Program-made: the position numbers and the translations under genes
Notes under the pieces: generated by a model
Database searches by the model: none
Seen by the model: only the letters and a program-made list of their open reading frames with translations
Told to the model about the DNA's origin: nothing
Shown here: positions 26,391 to 37,400 of the stretch, one piece after another
How positions within the stretch are numbered: position 1 is the first letter of the stretch
Layout of the letters: each line of letters starts with the position of its first letter
From: Malurus cyaneus samueli
Taxonomy: Eukaryota > Chordata > Aves > Passeriformes > Maluridae
Assembly (NCBI GenBank): GCA_009741485.1
Contig: VKON01000103.1
Coordinates: 3,061,635 to 3,125,634, forward strand
Reading direction: 5' to 3'
Length of the DNA stretch: 64,000 nt

Positions 26391-27520
26391 TATTAATCTC
26401 TGTTTTTCAAAAGGTAAAGCTGAAAATGGTGCACATATGGAACTATTGAGCATAAATAATGTCTCATCTGCTTTTGGGTACAGGTAGTGAAAGTTTCAGG
26501 CAAGAACTGCCAGAAAAACAAGAAAGTTGCCAATTTCCAATGAATTTATGATTTCATAATAATGCTGACTCTTGGCATGCAAAAGATTAAAACCTTCAGC
26601 AAAGTGTTTGCCCTCTTACAAAGCAATCTCTTGATTAAAGGTGTTACGTATTGTGTTTTTATTGAAATGTTTTTAAATTGTTTTGGATAATTTGGATTTT
26701 GTGCAGAACTGTAAACTAGCTAAAGAAGTGGAAGCTGTTCAAAAGCAGGAGGGCTGTGACCTCCAACTAAAATAAAACAGCTGGGTTGAATGGGAATCTT
26801 GCTGGCAATTTTTTAAAAAGTGATTTTAAAATAAATGTGCTACGTGGAGTTCTTGCACGTTTCCCCAAACAAGAGAAATTCTCATCTGGCAGCCCGCTCC
26901 TGTAAAGCAGATGGTTCCACATCTGCGGTCAGCAGGATCTGGACTGCACTAGGAGTGTGTGCAGTACACTGCAACCACGAGAATACATCACAGCGTGAAG
27001 GAAAGTGAAGCAATCCAGAACCTCTCAGGTTTCACAGCCTCTAATCAAGCACAACTACACATTCAGGCACAAAAATAGCCAGCAGACAAGTATAGGCAGG
27101 GCTCGTTGAGTTCTGACATGGAGTGTGAGCCAAGGAGCTTTCTCCTCCAGAATTCCTCAATTTACTGAGACAACATGGGGCTTCTCATTTTTTCTAATCA
27201 TATAAAATATATATATGTAATCTGATGTATTTATAACAAACACGAGGGAAGGCAAAGGATGCTGTTTATCTAGCAGATGTGAATGGAAACCAGAAGTCTT
27301 CCGAACTTTGAATCAGAAACAAGACAGTAATTATGAAGACCGAAATGCGATTTTGCAATTCAATGCAACAATTAGTTACAAATTTTGATTTTAGAAAACG
27401 TTAAGATGTATTGGGATTGCCATCTGCAGACGAGGTTACTGTTTTATAAACTGGTACGTGTGCAAAAACTTATTAAAATAAGAAAGAACAAGTGTGAAGC
27501 GTTCCTCCAGGTTGGCACAG
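26391..27520. other. LGR4-CCDC34 intergenic spacer
   Basis: About 1.1 kb between the LGR4 3' end and the CCDC34 CpG island, both genes on the + strand. Short AT microsatellite at 27,204-27,220. No gene seen. Confidence 0.6.
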
Positions 27521-28000
27521 GGGAGAGGAGTGTCAGGAGATGCCCGGGGCCTCTGCCGGGCCGGGGGTGCCCGGGACCGATCCCGTGCGCTGGGAGGGCT
27601 CTGCTCACTCGCTCTCACTCACCGCCGCTTCCCCGCGCCTGTTCCCGGTGTCTCTTCCCAGGCACTGCCTCAGCCCTCACCGCACCGGGCCCACCGAGGT
27701 CGGCCGGGACGGGGCTGAGGCGGGGTTCGGCCGGGGTTGGGCCGGGGCGGGGCCGAGGTTGCGCCGGGCGGGCCGGGGCGGGATCGGCGGTGGGCAGGGT
27801 TGGGGCGGGCAGGATCGGGGCGGGATCGGGGGGGCCGGGGCGGGGATCGGGAGGGATCGGGCGGGGCGCGGGGCGGGGGCGGGCGGTCGGGCGGGGCGGG
27901 ATCGGGGCGGGGCCGGGCGGGGGCGGCGGGGGCGGGGGATCGGGGCTGGGCCGGCCATGGTTGCCCGTTGGGCGGGGCGGGAGCCGCGGGGCCCGCCGGA

Positions 28001-28214
28001 GCGTCGGGAGCTGTCGGGAGCTTTCGGGAGCTTTCGGGAGCTGTCGGGAGCTGTCGGGAGCTTTCGGGAGCTTTCGGGAGCTTTCGGGAGCTGTCGGAAG
28101 CTTTCGGGAGCTTTCGGGAGCTGTCGGGAGCTGTCGGGAGCTTTCGGGAGCTGTCGGAGCTTCGGGAGCTTGCTGTCGGGGTGTCGAGCTTTCGGGAGCT
28201 TCGGGAGCTGTCGG
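28001..28214. repeat. 10-bp minisatellite (CTKTCGGGAG) in the CCDC34 first-exon region
   Basis: Fifteen consecutive decamers, all CTGTCGGGAG or CTTTCGGGAG apart from GCGTCGGGAG at the left edge and one unit with GGAAG, fill 28,001-28,150. Irregular units continue to about 28,214. Because 10 is not a multiple of 3, all three frames read the same ten-residue cycle (RELSGAFGSF-like), and gain or loss of one unit shifts whatever frame runs through it. Confidence 0.93.
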
Positions 28215-28247
28215 TAACGGCCGCCGCCCCCCTGAGGTGGCCCCGCC

Positions 28248-28446
28248 ATGAGCGGTGGCGCCCGGCGTGCGGCAGTGCCGGGGCCGCGCTCCTCAGCCCG
28301 CCGCCCTCCTCGGGAGAGGAGCCCCTCAGCCCCTCCGCAGGCTCCCCGCTCTCCCTCGAGTCTCGGCCCAGCTCCCCGGGCTGTGAGGATGAGGAGGAGA
28401 AGGAGGAGGAGCGGGTGGCGGCCTCCCGGAGCCCGCCCGGCGATAG
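28248..28446 (+). CDS. CCDC34: CCDC34 exon 1 (5' boundary unresolved)
   Basis: The donor AG|GTAACG at 28,446 leaves phase 2, and exon 2 begins with the one base needed. The coding frame therefore reads ...SPGCEDEEEKEEERVAASRS, Ser/Pro-rich then acidic like the N-terminal part of the human protein. That frame is open back to TGA at 27,716 but contains no ATG. The ATGs at 27,957, 28,248 and 28,389 all lie in one other frame, which would hit a stop at the second full codon of exon 2. A missing base in the assembly, an altered decamer count, an upstream exon or a non-ATG start could each explain this. Confidence 0.55.
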
Positions 28447-31400
28447 GTAACGCCTCGGCAGCTCCGCTGGAGACCTTGGGGACACGAGATTATTCTACAT
28501 AAATATCGGTTTTGTTTACAGAGATAAGCGCTCTAAGCATTTTGTTCCTTTTTTTTAGTGACTTGGAAAGTATTCTCAGTGGACAGCTGAGTGTTTTTAT
28601 GGGTTCGTAGATTGTCTAGAGGCAGTTGGCCTGAGCCTCCAGATCTTTGGCTGCTAAAAAGATGCGGTCTTTCGTGCATTAATTCAAAAGTCTTTGCAGA
28701 CCGAAGGGCTCTTTTTTCATAGGTACATAGCTGGCTGGGTCCAGTCACTTTTGTATGTATGATTGTGCAGCTCTTGCTCTTGTGGCTTAATCTTATTCTA
28801 TTGTAATTATATTCAAACATAATATGCCTTCTTTTCACTTAGGATCCTGCCAGCTTGACCGGAAAATAAATAATACTTATTCCCTTTTAAACAAGGGGGA
28901 GGAGTGGGGAGTGCCTGTCCTGTTCTAGAATATAACCTTTGTGATGGAAACTGGTGGTGAATGTAATGAGCAAGGCTGAACTGAGCTAAAAGTGTCAGTG
29001 GGGTAAAGGAAGGACAGCAGAGCTTGGGGGTGAAGGGTGCCAGCATCATTCTCAAATTTCCATGGAGAAGAGTGAAGGAATATGGACACTCTGATTGCCA
29101 CTTAAAAGCATTTCTTAAGAAAGGTTCTAAAAGTCCAGGGAACAGAGTTTTCAAGTGTAGTTACAAGCTTCAGAGTGAGAAAGAGATCAGCCTGTTTATG
29201 GTCCCTTTTCTTTTGGTATTTCTGTTACCTCTGCATATATTTCTTCCCAACAAGCAACTTTGTTCATGCACCTTGAAGTTCTGTAGTTTAGTCAAGCTAC
29301 AGCATGTCTTTGCAGCTGAGAGGCTTATTTGAAACATCTCCCAAATCTTGGGCCTGTTGCTGCAGCATTCTCTGGAAGGAAGATGCATCTGAAGGCAATC
29401 TCTTTTAGGGCCTGAGCTGGCAGAGTCTCATTAAACTGTGTTCAAGATACACATTTTGCTCGTGCAGACACTGCTAAGTGCCCACCGAGTGTTCATATAG
29501 CAGCTTCTGTGTGTAGCTGCCAACATCTCAGAAATACAATAAAAAACACTTCTTGTATAGCCCCCCATGTACACATGCAATCTGATTCTATTCTTCTTGT
29601 CCTCTCAAAATTACACAAAAATTAGCTGTGGGAAATGCAATATTTGCAATAGAGAAAGGGTAAAAACAAGGCCCTGTGAAATGGTGTCAGGCAGTTTTGT
29701 CCTTTTGGTATGGATCAGTCTATGTTTGATGGTGTCACCTCAGTGAGTATATGGCAAATGATAAACACTGTTTTCTATTATCAGGCTTCAGTCTGATGCC
29801 AGATGTGTCTAGTTTGATTTAAGATATTTATTCGGAAATAAATGTGTGCTTGAGAAGGGGGTATTGTAAGAAGTCTTTTGTTTTAGTTATTTTGATGAAG
29901 TTCATAGTTGCAAACAAGGCAGCATTTCAGAAAATGGTCTGGTGAAATTCAAGGTCCCTGTGGCTCAAAATACATGGTCGGTGTGCCAGGGAGAGTGTGA
30001 CTGGTGGCTGCAATGCACAGCAAGAAGAACTGAGTTCTGGTGCAATCAGAGAGCTTTAGACACACTATTGGAGAAGTGTTTCTCTTATCTTTAAGATTCA
30101 TTTTCTGTTATTTCTTACTTGTCTACAGTAATTTTAAAATCTATTACCATGAATAACTTCTTTGAGAAGTTGTCAGCTTGAATTTCATGAGTACTGATAT
30201 GAGAGAAGACAGAGTAAATATTCTTTTTCTTAATTTATTCATTCTCCTAGTACTTTTTCTGAGGATGGTTTAATTTGTCAGCTGTGTTCCAGTACTTGAT
30301 ACATGGAGCCCCTTGTGACCAAGGATAGGCTGTTAATGTTAAATCTCTGTTTTCCCTTGGCTTCCATGTGTGAGGAGGAAAGTGACACTTAGATGTTACT
30401 GCCATTCTCTTTGTTTAGTTCCTAAAAGGTAATGATTGAATCTGTTCCACAGTTTAGAATCGCTAAAAAGCTAGAATTTAGTAAGTAAAGTGTAAAATGT
30501 AAGGGGGATGGCTGAGAGGTGCATTATAAATGCTTTTTATCGATTAGGGAGTTTACTAAGCAAGTAGAAAAGTTATGTCATTGTTGTCACATTATGCCAT
30601 AAAACTACTTTTTCAAGACAGTAACGCTGCTTAACTTTTCAATCAAATACATTATAGATAATATTCTCTTATGTTTCTTGTTTTTGATTCAGGGGGGCTG
30701 AAAATACTGAAATAGCAGGGGGACAAGAAGTGTCACCTTTGAAAGATAACCTTTCACCATGGGAGGAGTGGTTCATTGGCAAAGAGAAGGAGCTGCGTGC
30801 CCGCCTGCAAGCTCGAGCTGCAGAGGTGATTACATCCAATTGGCTTTGGTTGTAGAAACACAAGTAGCTTTTCCCTTTTTTTTTAGTGTCTTAACACAAA
30901 AACAAACCACTCCATAGTGTTTTTGTTAGTGCTGGCGTGGTTCATGTTATATGCATTCTCTTTTGCTGAATGTTATGCTTCACTGAACTGGTGCTGAATA
31001 ATATTTTGTTGATCCAGCTGTCAGGTAATGGTTTGATTTTAGAAGATTAAAGATTTATATAATCACTACCCCTGATTTTCTTCACGGTTGTGTAGGCCTG
31101 CATGGAGGTTGTAGAAGAAAATGGGGTGTGTGCTGATTGAAAGTGTGCCAAGCTGCTTGGTTGGATTTGGGGCACAGTGTTGTTATCCACTTAGTGCATG
31201 ATTTTACAACTGTTTGCTGTGCTTTCGCAGCATAGGGATCCCTGTTGCAGCATTTTTTTCTTTATTCTATCTTTTGCCCCCATTCAGATGAACAGTTCTT
31301 GAGAACCAGGGCTGGTACACAATTAAGTGAGAGCAGTCTTATCTTTTCTTGATTACTGTCTTTGTAATTGCAGTTGATTAAATCAAATGGGAAGTATTGG

Positions 31401-34400
31401 GTAGTGATTAGAACAATCACATGAAAATTAGATAATTTCTCACTTTAGTTACTGATTAACTATTTGACCTTGAGTGTTTTCCCAGCCTTGCTGTGATTAC
31501 CTGTAAAGTGAATATAGCATACAGCTGTTTTATGTGGGCTACCTATGTTGTTCATAAAACACCTAACACTGTTCAGGAACAGCATTTTTAGGTCAGCAGA
31601 ACTCCAAAGTAGTTTTTTACCTTTGAGGAAAATGTTTTGATCCATTAATAGCCCCAAACATTTCATGACTTCCTATTTATGTTCTGGATTGGTAATGGGA
31701 ATGTTAACTAGCAGACTTCTCTCAGCTAGGTATTAAGAACATTCATAGGACAAGCATTACATAAAGCCATGTAGAAAATAGTCTTATAAGTAAGTCTTTC
31801 TAGTTTGTAAGATTTTGAAAACATTAGATGTTAAACTGCAGTGAGGCAGCACGAAAAGCTTATATTTGGGGGAAAAATACAATCAACATTTTTGTAAGAT
31901 GCCATTTGTAAGAAGACAATGAATTTCTGTGTTGACTGTCATTCATCTTCTCCAAAATCTTAAGCACCAGACTTTGGTATTTTTCCTGCATTGCACTGTT
32001 TTAACTGCAGCACTGTTTTCTGTATTGCAGTAAATGGTTACCATTTTTTGAGATTTGAGATGTATACTTTTTCATTAATTAGGAAATGAATATGCAGCTT
32101 GAGAAAATGAAGCAAAATCAAGAATATGAAAGAAGAAAAAGGTTAGCTGAAGAGAAACATAAGGAATGGGTACAAAAAAAAAGACAAGAGGTAGGTATTG
32201 TTTCAGCTGGAAATATTCTAGTACATGCCATGCTTGAGTAGGCCAAATGTAAAATTTACTCTGTTTCGACATCCATGTTTTTAGTTTGCTGAATGAACAG
32301 CTGCTTTAACTGAAAATAATGAAAACTGGTTTTTTTCCCTGTAAGGTACAAAGGAATTTGTTTTCTGAGTAGTCAGATAACTGATAATGGACATACACCT
32401 TGTGCAGTAGCATTCTCTGATTATAGCTGGGATTTTGATCTTCAGTGTACCCAGATTCAGTGCCTACCTTCTGCAATCTGATATGCAAGATTAATGTCTG
32501 GAAATGTTTCTCCTCAGTGACTGTGTGCATAGAAAATGCAGAGCAGAAAGCACTCTGCACTGTACACTTTCTAGCCTCTCCTTTTTCAGCCTCTCCTGCT
32601 TTGTGGGACAGATGGGTTTGTGTTGGGTGGGGGATTTCCAAGCACAGACTTAGCCCAGATTTCATTAGGTTCTGAGATTTGATAGAATCACAGAGCAGTG
32701 AACCTTCAGGGCAGATTTGTATCCTTCCTCCTTAATTATGTGCTTGGGCAGGGTGGCAGGAGAACAAGCCTTTCTTGCAGTGAGTAATTGGATATTTTAC
32801 AATCAATACCTTAATTTCTGTGATATCTGCAACCATGTTTAAGTGTATGTAAATGTATTAGTGGTTTAGTGAATGGATCATGACTGTTTCAAACTCAGGA
32901 TCAAATAGAATTTTAAACCCAATCTAAACAACACCAAGCATAAACAAATGATTTCTTCCCTCATATATACATGGAAGGAAAGTAAAAGCAGGAGTAAGGA
33001 ACATGTAATTAAAATGCACATTCATAGCATTTTTGATAGACTTTTTTAAGGGAAAGTAATGAGGATGGGGGAAAAGCTGGGAAGGTCAGGGTGACAGAAG
33101 CTTGACATGAAACAGGTTCCTAAAGCAGCTGGGAATGTGGTGTCACTAACTCTATGAAGGAAAAGCTGTTCTGATTGTGAGAGAAAGAGGAAGCATTTCT
33201 GATTTGTCTGCAGAATAATTTCTGGGCAGCTGTAAAGTCTGCAGTTCTGCAGGGAGTCTTCCTGTCTTAAGGATGTCTCACTGGAGGTAAAATTTAGCAA
33301 TAGTCCTGAGTTTCATGACAGTGTGCATGGCATGTTATTGTTTACATCATTTAACTTTGAGTCAGCCTGGGTAGTAGTTAAACTCATCTGAGTATTGTGA
33401 TTAAAGATACATAGTTTAAGAAGCTTCCTTGCCTTTTTTTTATAGATTTAGAAAGATTTTTGGTCTTTCTTCTGCTTATAATGGTATTCCATTATTGAAC
33501 AATTCCCCCAGTTGTGCAAGTAGCCCTTTTCTTTCAGTTTTCTCCTGTATTTATTTTCATGCATTTTATATGATAAGACCCTTAGCTACAGACTGTAGTT
33601 TTGGAAGATCCTTAGTTTTGTTACTTGCTTTCACGTACATCAGAGATAAGCCAGTAAATGACAAAATGTGCAAAATCTTTGTAAGCCACCTTCTCCTGTA
33701 GTTAAACTGATTTAACATCTCTCTCTCATCTACATTAATGCTGTTTATGTGTCCCAGACTGCCATTGTGTCAAAACTAGAGTTGTTGGTGCATTTGGAGA
33801 GTTTTTGGTGATGAAGAGACAGAGAAACAGCTCTGAATAAAAGAGATTGAGATGAATTTTAGGTGAAGAAGAAGAAAAAGCTTAGACAATTGGTTATTTA
33901 TTTTTTTCAGAGAGGTGATATTTAGACTCTGAATAATTTACCAGAAATACATTATATTTTCTTTTTAACATTTTTAAATATGGAAGTGTTTGTTTCCATT
34001 CTTCATTAGCATAAAACCACTGCAGAATCTCAACTTATTTTTTCTTCCCAGAACGAAATGCTCTTTTTCATTGGTCTTGGTTGTAAATAGCTCTATCACA
34101 TGTACAGGCCTCAGTAATTGTAGCAATGCTTCTGGTGTTGGCAAACACAACAGGACACACTAACTCAAGCAGTTGTGTAAACTGGCTTTTTTTCCTGACA
34201 GAAATGAGGTAAGTGTGTTGCAGGGCAGTGCAAGCTGAAGTTTTTTTATTCTCTTTATTGGATTGCTGGTGGTTTTGGTGCAGGGGACAAGCACTGAAGC
34301 AGCAGGAATCCTGTTTAGAGCAGACTGAAGGAATTGTGCTGCTCCCCAGCTCCAGTATTATGGCTTTTGCTTCATTATGCATAATTGGATTTTCCAGGAG

Positions 34401-37400
34401 TGCAGTAAACTTGTGGAAAACGTGGGGGAGGAACACATGGGGAGAACTCTAGTTTTCTGCCTTTTTGTTCTTATAATGGGAAAAATGCTAATATAGAATG
34501 GTAAAATGGGAAGGGGAGTGTATTTCTGGCTCTCTTGAGAATGTGTTTTTCCTGTAGTTCATTTGTTTATTATACTTTGCAGCTGTGGTTCTAGGCATTT
34601 GATATCCATACTGCCAACTGCAATAATTCTGAGTCAGTATAAGTTTCTGCTAAACTACTCCTTTGTTCAAGAGTGGGCAGGAAAGTGTATAAGTAGAAGG
34701 TTTCTTAAAAGAAAAACATATTTTTTCAACAGCTCTTTTCTATTAAGAAGAAACTGGTCTTAAGTGTCTGAATAAATAAAACAGTGATAATCATAATAGT
34801 GTGAGGGGACCTAAAATTAAAATTTTAATGATCTTTTTTGACAAGTTTATATGTCTAAAATTATCTTACCTAGAATCTAGCGATGAATAGATTCTGACTT
34901 CAGAGAACTTACAGTACCACGTATTTTTTCAGGTTGATGATAATTTACTTTGTAATTGTGCAATAAAATTAACATTATTCCTCAACAGAATCGCTCATTG
35001 AAATATACTGAAAAAAATTCTGTTCTGTTTCTTTGATGTGTTCCACATAGGAAAGAAGAGAAAGGAAACGAAAGCTGAGCAAAGAAATGGCAGAAAAAGC
35101 TACAAGGGAACTGGAAAAAATGCAGTTGCAAGAAAAGGCTGAAGTAAAGTTTAAAGAATGGTTACAGAAGAAGAGAGCTGAAGAGGCAGAAAAGAAGAAA
35201 AAAGAGAAGGTATTAATGAACTGATCATTTTTTTGGGTGGAGTTAATCTGTGACTCACATTGAATATATTGATATCAAATGGTTGTGTTGTACATGAAAA
35301 AGATCTTTCAAGAGTTGCAGGGTTAGTGCATTGAAGGCACTGTGCTATGGTGTCGCGGTTTGGAATGCTGGCCAAAAGCCAAGCACCCACAACACCTGCT
35401 CATTCGCTCTCCCCCACCACCACACCGGGTAGAGAAGAGCGAAGGGGAAAAAAACTAACAAAAAGGTTCATGAGTTGAGATAAGGAACAGGGAGGAAAAC
35501 ACTTGATGGACAAAACAGGCACAACTTAAATAATCAAGTGAATTTATTACTAACAAAGTCAGAGGAGGAGAATGAGAAATAAATTACAACCCTCAAAGAC
35601 ACCGATCTTCTCCCCACTCCCTCCCGCCTTCCCACATACAACAAAGCAGCAGGAACGGAACAGGGTGTGGGGTTGGTCAGTTCATCACCGGATCCTCTGT
35701 GACAGCTGAGGGAGAAGATTCCTTCCCTTGCGTTGCCGTGGGGTCCCTCCCACGGGAGACAGTTCTCCATGAACCTCTCCGGCGTGGCTCCACTCTCACG
35801 AGCAGCAGGCCACACACATCTGCTGCTGCGTGAGTCCCCCCAGGGAAGACAGTCATCCAAAACTGCTGCACGTGGGCTCTCGTCCACCGGGTACAGTCAG
35901 AAGGCCAGGCTGTTCCATCTGGGAGCAAAGCCTCTCTCTCCATGGGTCTCCTGCTGGACACAGCCCCTTCTGGCATCCGCCCGCTCGGCGTGGGGACCTC
36001 CCTCCTCCACGGGCTGCGGTGGATCTCTGCACCCTCTGTGGACCCCATGGGCTGCAGGGGGACAGCCTGCTCCACCATGGTCACCATGGGCTGCAGGGGA
36101 CAGCCTGCTCCACCATGGTCACCATGGGCTGCAGGGGGACAGCCTGCTCCACCATGGTCACCATGGGCTGCAGGGGGACAGCCTGCTCCACCATGGTCAC
36201 CATGGGCTGCAGGGGGACAGCCTGCTCCACCATGGTCATCACCATGGGCTGCAAAGGAATCCCAGCTCCGGCGCCTGGAGCAGCTCCTCCCCCTCCTGCA
36301 CTGACCTTGGTGTCTGCATCCTTCACATATTTCTCAGCCTCCTCCACTGGCAAAACTACTCTGTGTGTGCTCCTTGTTTTGATTACTTCTTAAATATGTT
36401 TTCACAGAGGCGTAACCACTATCTTTAATTGGCCCAGGTTTGGTCAGTGGCATGTCCATCATCCTCAGAGCCAACAGCAATTGGCTCTGCTGAACACGGT
36501 GGAAGCCTCCAGAAGCTTCTCACAGGCGCCATCTTTTTGGCCCCCCCACCTCCAGAAACTGGGCCAAGTAAAACCAACACATATGGTCAGCAAATTAAGA
36601 CACATTTTAATGCATTTTTGTTAACACCCTTTGAGTTTTTCCTCAGGGAAACACTGGAGTAACATGGAGGTTGAGTTTGTTTTTGTTTTTCCCTAGACTT
36701 AAACAAAAAAATGCATCTTTTCCATTGTTAGAAAAAGCTGCTTGTATTTGAAGACATATTGAAAATATATTCTGCAGTCTGGAAACCTGAAAAAATTATT
36801 TATTATGTTGTGTATATTGTGCAGGGCTTTGTCTGGGAGTACCTTAGATTTTTAAAATTTTTTTTTATTTTATTTTTAGGAAAAAGAAAAAGAACGGGAA
36901 GCTGAGCTACAGGACAAGAGAGCAAAATCAGAGAAAATCTTCAAGGAATGGCTGCAAAATGCTAGAAATAAACCTCAACCTGCTTTAAATGGACGTGGTT
37001 TCCCACATGGGAAGTCTACAGGTTTGTACTTCTAGTACACAAATATGTAGTGACTTGGGTTTTAATTTTAATGTAAAATGAAGGCTGTTTAAGATACTCA
37101 ACTAGTATTTAATTTTGGCACATAGAAACGACTACTCATACTATGGTATAAGTCAGAGAAACAGATTCTGAGACCTTTTGTGTATTTTTTTCAGGTTTTT
37201 TTGTTATTTGAGAGGAAAATTACATTATTTGAGATAATTATGCAGCATACCAAGTTATAACGGATTTTGTCTGATTTTTCTTAGCAGGCATAGGAATCAC
37301 TGGCACAAATCACTTGTTTCTGTGAAGCAAATTAGTTAAGTCAGCATCCTTGTAAAGTTAGTTTTTGTGTTACAGAAGGTGTGAATCCCCCTTAGAGTAG

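Larger units (their letters stand above)
27530..28450 (+). promoter_or_regulatory. CCDC34: CpG island / CCDC34 promoter and first-exon region
   Basis: Base composition changes abruptly from AT-rich to very GC- and CpG-rich, with many GGGGCGG (Sp1-type) boxes and runs of G able to form G-quadruplexes at 27,700-27,950. It overlaps CCDC34 exon 1 and is the only CpG island in the window, so it is the likely promoter. Open frames of 190-290 codons on both strands here reflect the lack of AT-rich stop codons. Confidence 0.85.

Noticed and set aside
27385..28502. Overlapping open frames of 190-290 codons on both strands of the CpG island
   Set aside because: Composition (Gly/Arg/Ala or Pro/Ser/Arg) follows GC-rich sequence and the decamer array. 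Most lack an ATG. Only the frame ending at the 28,446 donor is supported, by splicing to exon 2.
32675..32780. CR1-like start (GATAGAATCACAGAG)
   Set aside because: The match stops after about 15 bases and the rest does not follow the CR1 3' end; too short to call.
36046..36252. Regular array considered as a CRISPR-like or satellite structure
   Set aside because: Units abut without unique spacers and lie inside an LTR in a vertebrate genome; it is a minisatellite.
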